From Ignavibacteria bacterium (lineage in GTDB: Bacteria; Bacteroidota; Ignavibacteria; Kapaibacteriales; Kapaibacteriaceae): DNA of 64,000 nucleotides. The stretch lies in NCBI GenBank assembly GCA_015709655.1, contig CP054181.1, positions 2,538,207-2,602,206 on the forward strand, read 5' to 3'. Within the stretch, counting starts at the first letter, position 1, and each line of letters starts with the position of its first letter. The notes beneath the pieces are model-generated. The model searched no databases, had not been told where the DNA came from, and saw only the letters and a program-made list of their open reading frames with translations. Of this stretch, positions 54,122 through 62,589 are shown in pieces. Made by a program: the position numbers and the translations under genes.

Positions 54122-55923
54122 ACTTCCTGCTGTTCTGTGCGGGTTAATACCTGTGTTGTTACTACGTGCTGAAACTGTTCCTTTGCGATGAGGGCCGCGC
54201 CAAGTGAGACGGTGTACTGCGGATGTTCGAGAACAGTGACGGGCTGGTTAAACTTGTGCTCCAGCATTTTTGTTAGATACGGGTGAATCGAGGCTACGCC
54301 ACCAATCATGACGATCGGAACGCCGGGATCAATCTTCATTTTTGCCACTCTATTCACAATCGAAAGGTAAATACCTTTAGCAAGGTTCTCAATGGGCAGA
54401 CCGTCGAAGACCCATTTCATGATTTCTGTTTTTGCAAAAACGGTGCAGAAGCTATTCAGTTCCTGTTTGTAGTCGGACTGTGAGGCCAGCTGACTCATTT
54501 CTTTAACATCAATGCCAGCCCGTTCGGCGATCTCCACCAAAAATGCGCCGGTGCCGGCTGCACACTTATCGTTAAGGTAGAAGTTCTCAACCAGGCCATC
54601 GGTATCGCAACGAATAAGTTTAATATCCTCACCACCGATGTCCAGTATGTTTTTTTCGCCCTTAAGGTACTTGTTTACGCCAACGGCGGCACAGTTGATT
54701 TCGGTTTTGGCAATGTCGGCATCAACAAAATTCTTCCTTCCGTATCCGGTTGCACAGCTGTACGCGATAGGGAACTCGTCATGAAGAGCATTGATGATGT
54801 GCTTGGCAGCAATCTTATCGCGGTTGAGCGTTTTCAGGATGTACCGAAAAACCACGTTCTCATCTTCGTCAACAAGTGTAAACTTCGTGTACGAAGAACC
54901 AAGGTCGATACCCAGGAAGCAGTTTCCCTTGGGTTTGCCTGTCTGGTGCACAAGATTGATCTTGCTGCCGGCAGTAGCGGTGTTTCCGTTCATCTGCGTA
55001 ATCAGGTTCTTCTGGGTCATGGCTTTCACCATGTTTACCATTGACAGGTTAAGGGATGTACGGACGTAATGTTTACGGCCGTACTCCACGATTTTACCGT
55101 TCATGTAGTCAATCTCGGTTAACTTGTTATTCATCAAGTCAACAGCGAGTGACGGGAAGTGATGTCCGGCTTTTTTCAGATACCTCAGGCAGTTGCGCAC
55201 AAAGTCGTCAGGGAACCGGATCTTTTCGGCTTCCGCAACCTCTACGGCTTCTACGATAATCTGTTCAATCAACTCAATGGAGTCAGGGAAGGCCATTGCT
55301 TCGGCCATTGTCAACCGTCCGATACCGCACAATGCGCTCAAAGACGAGTTCAGTATGGTCTTCTGCCACGTATATTTTGTTAAGTCAAACGGTCGTACGG
55401 ACTCAGTTGTAAGATTAACGGAGTTTAACAACTCGGCAATTGCCTCGGCATGGCGTTTTTCGGCATCATCTAAGGGTGCGATATAGTTGGGCGGATTAAA
55501 GAACGTTACGCGAACAACATTGCTAGCCTTAAGGTTACCAGCATAGTTGATTACCATTCTGCACGTTCGGTGTTCACCCAGAACCTTGGCGTACATGTGT
55601 TCAACATCAATGCCGTTCTGAGCACTGATAAAGATCGAGGTATTGCCGGCAGGCACATCTTTCAGCAGGTCCGACACCTGGTACGTCTTAATGGCAACAA
55701 ACACATAGTCGGGATTTTCGTTCAGAAGCTCAGCGGCACTGCCATACAGATTGGAAAATCGTTCGTGTTTTTCAATGACGTTTTCAAGTCTGATACCTTC
55801 GGACCGAATAAGGTTAAGTTTAATTCTGTCTGTATCACAAAGCAATACTTCGCAACCGGCCTCCTTAAGGTGAACGGCCAGAATCATGCCCACGGGGCCG
55901 AGTCCGATAATTCCAATTTTCAT
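54118..55923 (-). CDS. Ketopantoate-reductase-like / BcrD-HgdC-type ATPase fusion protein
   Basis: 601 residues, an unusual domain union. Residues 1 to about 310 are a PanE/ApbA-like oxidoreductase: IIGLGPVGMILA (nucleotide loop, 5-16), SAQNGID, Lys 188 in WQKTILNSS and TEIDYMNGKIVEYG. Residues about 336-590 are an ASKHA ATPase of the BcrA/D-BadF/G-HgdC family: FLGIDLGSSYTK, NILDIGGEDIK, and the cluster Cys 454 (DKCAAGTG) and Cys 493 (SFCTVFAKTE). A 25-residue linker joins them. It lies between bcrC and the thiolase gene. The ATPase half may energise electron transfer to an HgdB-type partner; the reductase half has no known role here. No frame break is visible. Confidence 0.85.
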   Translation of the reverse strand: MKIGIIGLGPVGMILAVHLKEAGCEVLLCDTDRIKLNLIRSEGIRLENVIEKHERFSNLYGSAAELLNENPDYVFVAIKTYQVSDLLKDVPAGNTSIFISAQNGIDVEHMYAKVLGEHRTCRMVINYAGNLKASNVVRVTFFNPPNYIAPLDDAEKRHAEAIAELLNSVNLTTESVRPFDLTKYTWQKTILNSSLSALCGIGRLTMAEAMAFPDSIELIEQIIVEAVEVAEAEKIRFPDDFVRNCLRYLKKAGHHFPSLAVDLMNNKLTEIDYMNGKIVEYGRKHYVRTSLNLSMVNMVKAMTQKNLITQMNGNTATAGSKINLVHQTGKPKGNCFLGIDLGSSYTKFTLVDEDENVVFRYILKTLNRDKIAAKHIINALHDEFPIAYSCATGYGRKNFVDADIAKTEINCAAVGVNKYLKGEKNILDIGGEDIKLIRCDTDGLVENFYLNDKCAAGTGAFLVEIAERAGIDVKEMSQLASQSDYKQELNSFCTVFAKTEIMKWVFDGLPIENLAKGIYLSIVNRVAKMKIDPGVPIVMIGGVASIHPYLTKMLEHKFNQPVTVLEHPQYTVSLGAALIAKEQFQHVVTTQVLTRTEQQEV

Positions 55924-55936
55924 AGTAGACTCCAGG

Positions 55937-57154
55937 TTATGCGTATGCTTTTGAGTTGGCTATCTGCTCGATAAAAGTTTCGATTTTGGTAATGCTCTGG
56001 CCTTCCGAAAAGAACCGCAGGTCACAGAGGTCGCCTTCCACAACCAGGTAGGGGATACCTGTTTCTTCCTTTAACCGCTGTGGCATACCAAACTTGGCGT
56101 TTGAATTATTAAAGCACGTTTTGGTGTCATGAAACAGAATACCATTACACCGATATTCCTGCAGCCATGACTTCAGCATTTCGGCTTTCGCCTTCTCACT
56201 CCGGTTAATAAAGATTTTTGTATATGCCAGGGCTGAAGACTCAAACGGATCATTCTCGTCAAACTCGTCAAACACCCAGCTGCTGCAGTATGTAGAGGCT
56301 ACAACTACGGTATTGTTCTCGGTAAACAAGTCGGAGAGCATTCTGATCCGGCCCCAGATTGGCATTCCTTCCCAGAATATTCTACACTGCTCATTTTGTA
56401 TAATGCCGCGGTTGTTTGCAACATTGTCCGTAAGCTCTGCCAGTAACGCAGTATAGTAGTCCTTTGCTTCCTGGGTTCCTCGCATTACAACGATGGGACC
56501 CATGTGGATCACTCCATCGAAAAAACTAAGCGGTGCGGGCGTATGTGCAGCGGTTTTCAGCACCTTCTGCCATAATAGAGTAGCTTCCTTACTAAGTTTC
56601 AGAGTCTCCCGAAACCTGTCAATATCAAAACGCACACCACTTGCCTGCTCACATTCAGATATCATGGCCTTGTGCTGTGCAACAACTAGGGCGATGTCCT
56701 GTGTAGTAACCTCGTTTACATAACGTGGCGGGTGAATACCGGCTATTGTACAATTGAACTTGCGCGCAAAGAAGCTAAACCAGTCCTGTACTTCACGACA
56801 CTGGTTGGTGTTGTACACAATCAGGTCTGGCTTCGGGATTCCTTCAAGTCCATACTGATTCTGAAGGGGGCTTTGGCCTTTGAGAAACGCACCGATATCG
56901 CTGGTGGTGTACGAACATACGTGGTTGGAATAACCAAGTTTGGCGGCTTCCGGAATGTAGTCCATTGCTGTTCGTGTGGCGCCCAACAGTGCACCGTGGT
57001 TTTCGGGGAAATACACGTCAAAGCCAAATGACCGGAGGAGCTCGGCAGGTCCGACACTCGTGCACCAGGCAACTTTTCTTCCTTCGGTGCCGATTGACCG
57101 GAAATAGTCCCTCATTGTGTTTTTAAGTAGCTGTGTTGAGGATATCTGGTACAT
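55937..57154 (-). CDS. bcrC: Benzoyl-CoA reductase subunit C (HgdA/B-like)
   Basis: 405 residues of the 2-hydroxyacyl-CoA dehydratase D / BcrB-BcrC family. Cluster-type Cys: KVAWCTSVGP (31), HVCSYTTSD, NQCREVQDWF and STYCSSWVF. Length and Cys pattern fit the 44-kDa BcrC/BzdN/BadD subunit, which with BcrB holds the substrate and a [4Fe-4S] cluster. The role as subunit C against B is by size and position. Seven bases after the ligase gene. Confidence 0.85.
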   Translation of the reverse strand: MYQISSTQLLKNTMRDYFRSIGTEGRKVAWCTSVGPAELLRSFGFDVYFPENHGALLGATRTAMDYIPEAAKLGYSNHVCSYTTSDIGAFLKGQSPLQNQYGLEGIPKPDLIVYNTNQCREVQDWFSFFARKFNCTIAGIHPPRYVNEVTTQDIALVVAQHKAMISECEQASGVRFDIDRFRETLKLSKEATLLWQKVLKTAAHTPAPLSFFDGVIHMGPIVVMRGTQEAKDYYTALLAELTDNVANNRGIIQNEQCRIFWEGMPIWGRIRMLSDLFTENNTVVVASTYCSSWVFDEFDENDPFESSALAYTKIFINRSEKAKAEMLKSWLQEYRCNGILFHDTKTCFNNSNAKFGMPQRLKEETGIPYLVVEGDLCDLRFFSEGQSITKIETFIEQIANSKAYA

Positions 57155-57160
57155 ACTGGC

Positions 57161-58903
57161 TCAGGTGGTTTCAGGAACAAAAGGGTTATCGGCAGTTAGG
57201 TTTACGATGTACACTTCTTCACTGATCGAATTCTTGGAGCCGTACAAGTTTTCGATATGGGCTTTGTAGGCTTCCTGAATCTTGTTCGGTGCAAACTTGA
57301 GTGACGGAGTAAGAGTATTCCGCTCAATACTGAGTTCGTCGTCAATGACCATTGCAAACTTGATCTTGGCGAACTTCTGCAGCAGGCTGTAGTTTGTCTG
57401 GCGCAGACAGGTGTGAAGGCAATTGCCGAGCTCATTAATACTTCGTGGACATTTGCAGCCCTCTGTTGATGCAACAGCACCTGTCGGCTGTGATAGTTCG
57501 TTTCGATTTGGGAAGAGTAGGGCTACCGGGTATTCCTTTCCGCCGCCAACAATAACCGCGTACGCAATGTAAGAGCATTTACTTTGGATCAGCATTTCAA
57601 GGTCGGACGGGATAACCTTTTCGCCATTGGCCAGCTTAAAGATTCTGTCCTTTCGTGATACCAGCTTTAGCCCAGCAGGTGTGAGTTCACCTACATCGCC
57701 GGTGCAATACCAGCCGTCGGCTGTAAACGCCTTTTCGTTGGCATCATCATTTTTATAATAACCGACCATTACATTAGGCCCCTTTACGCAAATCTCACCG
57801 TCATCGGCGATGCCGATGGACACCCCGGGGATGGGTTTTCCCACGATGCCTTTCTCCCTCTTCAGGGTAGGATCGGTAATCGTACAGCATGGTGATGTTT
57901 CGGTAAGACCCCAGCCTTCAAGGACAGGAATATTGCGCTTTTCGAATTCTACCGACAGGGTTTCGGGGAGTGATGCTGCAGCGGTAAACACGAATTTCAG
58001 GCCCGAATGAAAGAACAGTTGTTCAGCTTCCTTATCACCCCTGGTGAGTTCGATGAGGCTTTGATACACCTTTGGAACACTAAAGAAGCAGCTTGGTTTT
58101 ACCTGCTTCCAGTTCTCCATAATCTGTCCAGGGTCCTTGCCGTAGCTGGATTCAAGCATCAGGGCAGCACCGTTGTACAACGCCGAAAAACGCTCGAAAA
58201 TTCCGCCGAAACTGTGGTGCCATGGAAGGTAGGCCAGCAAGCGATCATCTTCGTTCAGGTGCCAGACGTGTTGCAGGGCGGCCTGCTGTGAAAGGATGTT
58301 CCGGTGGGTTAGCTGAACGCACTTGGGCACGCCCATCGTACCAGACGTGTACATATTCAAACAAATGTCGTCGGCAGGAGCATCGGTTAGCAAAGCTCCC
58401 GGCTCACTGCCGTGGTCAGCCAGCAGTTCCGAGAACAACACGCAGTTTGGGTAGGGAAGTGTTTCGAGATGGTCGAAAACAAAAACATGTTTAATATTAG
58501 CATGCTGTGGCAATCTGCTCAGCTGAAGTTCTCCGGCAACGGCAACAAATGAACAGTCTGAGTGATTCAGAAGTATTTCTACGGTTTCCTTCTGAAAGTA
58601 GGCAAAGATGGGTACGCTGATACCGCCGCTTGCCATCACGGCCATTTCCAGTATAAGCATTTCAAGCCGGTTCGGTGAGTACACCATCACCTTACTGCCT
58701 GGCTGGTATCCGTAGCGAGCAAGGTTCGATGCAACGTTCCTGACGCTATGCAGGAATTCTGCCCACGTGGTATGACAGTATTCGCCATTGTGCTTTTCGC
58801 CGTACATGGTTCGGTTAGAATATCGGGCTGCATTGCCTTCAAGCATCATGGCAATATTCTGTGTAACCTCACCCAGGACAATATCGGATTGAACGATCTG
58901 CAT
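57161..58903 (-). CDS. AMP-dependent acyl/aryl-CoA ligase
   Basis: 580 residues. ANL-family motifs: YTSGTMGVPK (A3), GWGLTETSP (A5), YCTGDVG (A7), RKDRIFKLANGEK (A8). It is closer to long-chain acyl-CoA synthetases (FadD15-like) than to the usual 530-residue benzoate-CoA ligases. A short Cys-rich insert (EGCKCPRSINELGNCLHTC, about 485-503) is unusual. It may activate benzoate or a related aromatic or cyclic acid for this pathway. One base overlaps the start of bcrD's stop region, so it is co-translated. Confidence 0.8.
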   Translation of the reverse strand: MQIVQSDIVLGEVTQNIAMMLEGNAARYSNRTMYGEKHNGEYCHTTWAEFLHSVRNVASNLARYGYQPGSKVMVYSPNRLEMLILEMAVMASGGISVPIFAYFQKETVEILLNHSDCSFVAVAGELQLSRLPQHANIKHVFVFDHLETLPYPNCVLFSELLADHGSEPGALLTDAPADDICLNMYTSGTMGVPKCVQLTHRNILSQQAALQHVWHLNEDDRLLAYLPWHHSFGGIFERFSALYNGAALMLESSYGKDPGQIMENWKQVKPSCFFSVPKVYQSLIELTRGDKEAEQLFFHSGLKFVFTAAASLPETLSVEFEKRNIPVLEGWGLTETSPCCTITDPTLKREKGIVGKPIPGVSIGIADDGEICVKGPNVMVGYYKNDDANEKAFTADGWYCTGDVGELTPAGLKLVSRKDRIFKLANGEKVIPSDLEMLIQSKCSYIAYAVIVGGGKEYPVALLFPNRNELSQPTGAVASTEGCKCPRSINELGNCLHTCLRQTNYSLLQKFAKIKFAMVIDDELSIERNTLTPSLKFAPNKIQEAYKAHIENLYGSKNSISEEVYIVNLTADNPFVPETT

Positions 58904-59745
58904 TATGCCATTACTGCCTGCTTTTCGATGAGTTTAAGGTGACGGTAACCGCCCCAAAGTGCAGCTCCAAGGGCGCCCGCATAGATTGCATCGGGATGTG
59001 TCCGGATTTCAAACTTCTTGCCTGTTTCCTCCAGTTGCTCCTCGATGGCCTGGACCATGCCCTTGTTTAATGCCATCCCACCGGTTAGGAAGACGGGAGA
59101 TTCTGCCTTGAGTGACGTGAGGAGCTTAATGATCCGTCCGGCAATCGAGATATGGATTCCCTTAATGATGTTCGGGGTTGACACGCCACGCGAAACCATG
59201 TTAATTACGTCGGTTTCGGCCAGTACTGCGCAGATGCCAGACGAGACCTCGGGGTTGTCAGACGTGAGCGAGATGTCGCCAACTTCTTCGATGGAGAGAC
59301 CCAGGTACCGAGATATGTTTTCGACAAATTGTCCGGAGCCGCTGGCGCACTGCCCCGTCATCTTGTAGTCCTGCACCTTTGCCTCTTCGTTTACCTTGAT
59401 TGCCCGAACGTACAGGGCGCCCATATCGACGATGGTCTTTGCTTCCTTGTCAAAAAAGTTGCCGCCCTTCGAGTGGGTCGTCATCCCGTAAAAGTGACCA
59501 CGTTTCCGGCGGACAAGGTCACCCTCACCAGTCGAGGCCAGGTAGGCAATATCATCGTACTGCAGATTATGCTTGCCCAGCATAGTCTGAATCATCTCGT
59601 CGGCAACCTGGGTCGGGTTCCGTTTCCGGATTTTTTCGGTTTGCTTGTCCAGTATGGTTGGGTTGTCGGAATAATCAACCAGGACGAGCTTAATAAAATT
59701 CGATCCAACGTCGATACCCATGGTGTAGAGTTTTTCTGTCATCAC
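58903..59745 (-). CDS. bcrD: Benzoyl-CoA reductase subunit D
   Basis: 280 residues, an ASKHA ATPase of the BcrD/BadG/BzdQ type. GIDVGSNFIKLVLVD (phosphate 1), VDMGA, QCASGSGQF (Cys 133) and SGICAVLAETD (Cys 172), then LTGGMALN. With BcrA it forms the ATP-hydrolysing electron activase, two Cys from each subunit holding the bridging [4Fe-4S] cluster. The length matches Thauera BcrD (282). Confidence 0.92.
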   Translation of the reverse strand: MMTEKLYTMGIDVGSNFIKLVLVDYSDNPTILDKQTEKIRKRNPTQVADEMIQTMLGKHNLQYDDIAYLASTGEGDLVRRKRGHFYGMTTHSKGGNFFDKEAKTIVDMGALYVRAIKVNEEAKVQDYKMTGQCASGSGQFVENISRYLGLSIEEVGDISLTSDNPEVSSGICAVLAETDVINMVSRGVSTPNIIKGIHISIAGRIIKLLTSLKAESPVFLTGGMALNKGMVQAIEEQLEETGKKFEIRTHPDAIYAGALGAALWGGYRHLKLIEKQAVMA

Positions 59746-59760
59746 ATATTCCTGATACAG

Positions 59761-60882
59761 TTATTTTTTAGTTACTTCCTTTTTATAAACAACATTGCGG
59801 TCGTTCAGATAATCAAGCATAAAATCCAGACATCCGGAGGCGCTGCCCAGGTGTTCGGGCGGTGTGACACCAGATGTTTGGTACTTCTTGTTAAGAACCA
59901 TTTCGACGGCTGCAGTGCAGGCATACCCGGTTGTGCGTGCCATCGATGATGTGTTGGTTTGACAATCAAACCGGTCGTACAAACTGTACGTAATTATTGA
60001 TGTGGCATCTTCGAGGGTAACGCGCATTACGGTACAGTCCTCATCGCCGGGTTGCATTTCCCACTGCTTAAAGAGGAGCTTGGCCGTGAGTTGTAATGGG
60101 ACAACATTGGTTCCCTGAATATCAACAGGGTCCTTACCAAATAGTCCTGTGGTTCGGAACGCCTTCATCAGGGCTGCATGACCGGGATACCTGAGTGTTT
60201 TTTCCTTCATATCGGGAACCCCACGGAGGGTATCAGCCAGTGTTCGCAGACCGTCAGTGTTAAAGGCTTCAAGCGTACCGACACTATCAAAATGGACAGA
60301 TTCGATGTCAGACAATGCATCTTTTACCACAACGGCGCCGTCCTCAACAAGTCGGGCGGGTCGGGTATATTCTTCGATAACGTCAATTGGTGAGAAAACG
60401 GCCTTGTATCCGAACGGTTCAGTAGGGTGTACGGGAAGCCCGCCCACAAGGCACTCGTAGCGAAGCAGGGGCGAAACGGAATGGTGGTAGCCCGCAAACA
60501 CATTACTCATGCCCGGGGCAAGTCCGCAGTCAACAATTGCCATAATGTTGTGCTCAACAGCCAGTTGATGCAGGGTTAATGAGTCCTCAGGGAAGAACGA
60601 GATATCAACTACATTTTTACCAGACTCAATCACGGTTTTCAGGACGTCGTAGCCCATGTGTCCGGGAACTGCGCCAACTACAATATCGAAAGGTGCAACA
60701 AGCTGCTTTAGCAGTCCTGGGTTACGCACATCTGCCTGCTGAATGCTGACGTTTTTTTCGTGTGCAAGGGGGTTGAGAGCAGTAGCACTTATATCGACGC
60801 ATGTTACCGTGTGCCGCTGTGCTAAATCGCGGACAATGGTTTTGCCTACTAATCCTGCTCCGAGTACCATGATTTGTGCCAT
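59761..60882 (-). CDS. Saccharopine dehydrogenase-like oxidoreductase
   Basis: 373 residues. N-terminal NAD(P) Rossmann fold (IMVLGAGLVGKTIVRDL), then the family's GLAPGMSNVFAG and FGYKAVFSPIDVIEEYTRPARL segments, as in lysine 6-dehydrogenase and saccharopine reductases. The expected role is amino-acid metabolism, but the gene is set inside the benzoyl-CoA reductase cluster, 15 bases before bcrD. A 255-base gap separates it from bcrA, so it may head a second transcript. Confidence 0.82.
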   Translation of the reverse strand: MAQIMVLGAGLVGKTIVRDLAQRHTVTCVDISATALNPLAHEKNVSIQQADVRNPGLLKQLVAPFDIVVGAVPGHMGYDVLKTVIESGKNVVDISFFPEDSLTLHQLAVEHNIMAIVDCGLAPGMSNVFAGYHHSVSPLLRYECLVGGLPVHPTEPFGYKAVFSPIDVIEEYTRPARLVEDGAVVVKDALSDIESVHFDSVGTLEAFNTDGLRTLADTLRGVPDMKEKTLRYPGHAALMKAFRTTGLFGKDPVDIQGTNVVPLQLTAKLLFKQWEMQPGDEDCTVMRVTLEDATSIITYSLYDRFDCQTNTSSMARTTGYACTAAVEMVLNKKYQTSGVTPPEHLGSASGCLDFMLDYLNDRNVVYKKEVTKK

Positions 60883-61137
60883 TATAAATCAATCCTAGGG
60901 TGTGTAAAGAAATGATGAATGTGGCAAATAAACTATGACAAACGTCATGAATGCAAGTGCCGGCACCGATTTCGTACCGAGCCTCTACTGCCATTCCATC
61001 ATTTCAGTGAACAACACAAAATATTTATTACCGCAAAACCACAGTATTTCATTCAAAGTACCTGAATGCAGCCCGGCTGGCTGTGTGATTGTGCAGCAGA
61101 ATAGTCAGGCGAGCACCACAATGCCTGCCGCGCTTAT
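60883..61137. other. 255-base gap inside the bcr cluster
   Basis: No gene on either strand. No clear terminator; possible start of a second transcription unit running from the saccharopine-dehydrogenase-like gene to the hydratase fusion. Confidence 0.4.
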
Positions 61138-62559
61138 TTACGCCGTTTCTAACCGTTGTTTCTTTGCTGTTGGAAGATCGGCCTTGATGTTCCGACGTGC
61201 AAACATTGCGCCACCCAGGGCACCCATGAAAATGGAGTCCGTGTGTATGTTAATCGTAATATCCGAGCCGTAGTTTTCGTGCACTAATTCGGTTAGATAC
61301 TTGATCACAGCGGGGTTGCGAGCCACACCACCGGTAAACGTAAATTCGTTGAATACGCCGCCGGAGCGGGCAATCAGTGACATTGCGCGCATGATGATTG
61401 CCTTGTGTAAGCCCCCTAAAATATCTTCACGCTTTTCGCCAAGATTTGTCAGCTCCCGCAGCTCAGCACCGGCGAACACCGTACACGTAGAGCAAATTGT
61501 TACATCCTTCTGGGCATTCATGGCCATTGGCCCCAGCTCGTTTAATGAGATGCTCATTTCGTCGGCGATATAGCCAAGGTACCGGCCGCAGCCTGCTGCG
61601 CAGCGGTCATTCATCTGAAAACTGGTAACAAGCCCGTACTTGTCAACCTGAATTGCCTTTGTGTCCTGTCCTCCAATGTCGAGCACCGTACGAGTGTTTG
61701 GGAACACCGCATGAGCTCCGAAAGCATGACAGAGGATTTCGGACCGAATACTATCCTGTGGGAAGGGGAGCAGGGCGCGTCCGTACCCTGTTCCGGTCAT
61801 GTTTGCAATGTTGAATTCAAGATCAACAATTTCTTCAATGTGTTTGCTGAGCGTATCTGACACCTGTTTGAAGTTTCCCTTCAGCAGGTTCATTTCTGCA
61901 TCGAAGTTTACGCTCACGTCGGCCGAGGTATCCGGCAGGTTCTTGTACTTTTCTTCCAATTCCTGCATCGCCTTTGAAACCAGCTCCCGGAAGTTAAACT
62001 GAACACGCTCGTTTTCGGCCGGGCTTATGCTCTTGTCCCACACCGTCATCAGGGGCTCGAACAGCGCCATATCCAGCTTGCCAACCTCTTCGTTGTAGCG
62101 TTCCGACACGATGTCGCGGAAGAACTGGTTCTTGGAACCAAGGTCATTGTACAGGTACTCGTGTTTGATTTTTGGTTTGAATGACCTGCGGATATTGCGC
62201 AGATGTTCCAGCATGGTTTCCTGAGTATCCGGGTCTTTGAAAAAAGACCTGCATGTTTTCAGAAGTTCCTCACCAAGTTTATCAAGTCGAATTTTAAATT
62301 GTTCGTATTGAAAGATACTCTCAAGGTCATTGATATACTTGCGATATTCCGGCTTGGCCAGGATTTCGGCTTCCAGTTTTTTCTTCAACACCGAAAATCG
62401 TGCATTATACACTGCTTCATCGCGTGCAATATCGGCTGCAACGGAATAGTTGGCACGTGTATTCGTGATGCCCCGACCAATGATTACATCGTTCTCATCG
62501 GTAATCACAGCCTTCGAGGTTGTTGAACCCAGGTCAACGCCAAGGTAATATTTGTTCAT
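61138..62559 (-). CDS. bcrA: Benzoyl-CoA reductase subunit A (ATPase)
   Basis: 473 residues. ASKHA fold: YLGVDLGSTTSKAVI (phosphate 1), a helical insert (about 50-245), VLDIGGQDTKAI, then NDRCAAGCG (Cys 320, 324), TICSTCTVF (Cys 356, 359) and FTGGVARN. This large form with the insert fits the Thauera-type BcrA/BadF (about 440) rather than Azoarcus BzdP (about 290). It drives electrons from ferredoxin at the expense of ATP. 30 bases downstream of bcrB. Confidence 0.93.
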   Translation of the reverse strand: MNKYYLGVDLGSTTSKAVITDENDVIIGRGITNTRANYSVAADIARDEAVYNARFSVLKKKLEAEILAKPEYRKYINDLESIFQYEQFKIRLDKLGEELLKTCRSFFKDPDTQETMLEHLRNIRRSFKPKIKHEYLYNDLGSKNQFFRDIVSERYNEEVGKLDMALFEPLMTVWDKSISPAENERVQFNFRELVSKAMQELEEKYKNLPDTSADVSVNFDAEMNLLKGNFKQVSDTLSKHIEEIVDLEFNIANMTGTGYGRALLPFPQDSIRSEILCHAFGAHAVFPNTRTVLDIGGQDTKAIQVDKYGLVTSFQMNDRCAAGCGRYLGYIADEMSISLNELGPMAMNAQKDVTICSTCTVFAGAELRELTNLGEKREDILGGLHKAIIMRAMSLIARSGGVFNEFTFTGGVARNPAVIKYLTELVHENYGSDITINIHTDSIFMGALGGAMFARRNIKADLPTAKKQRLETA

Positions 62560-62589
62560 GATAGACTTTACGAATGGTTCAACAAACTG

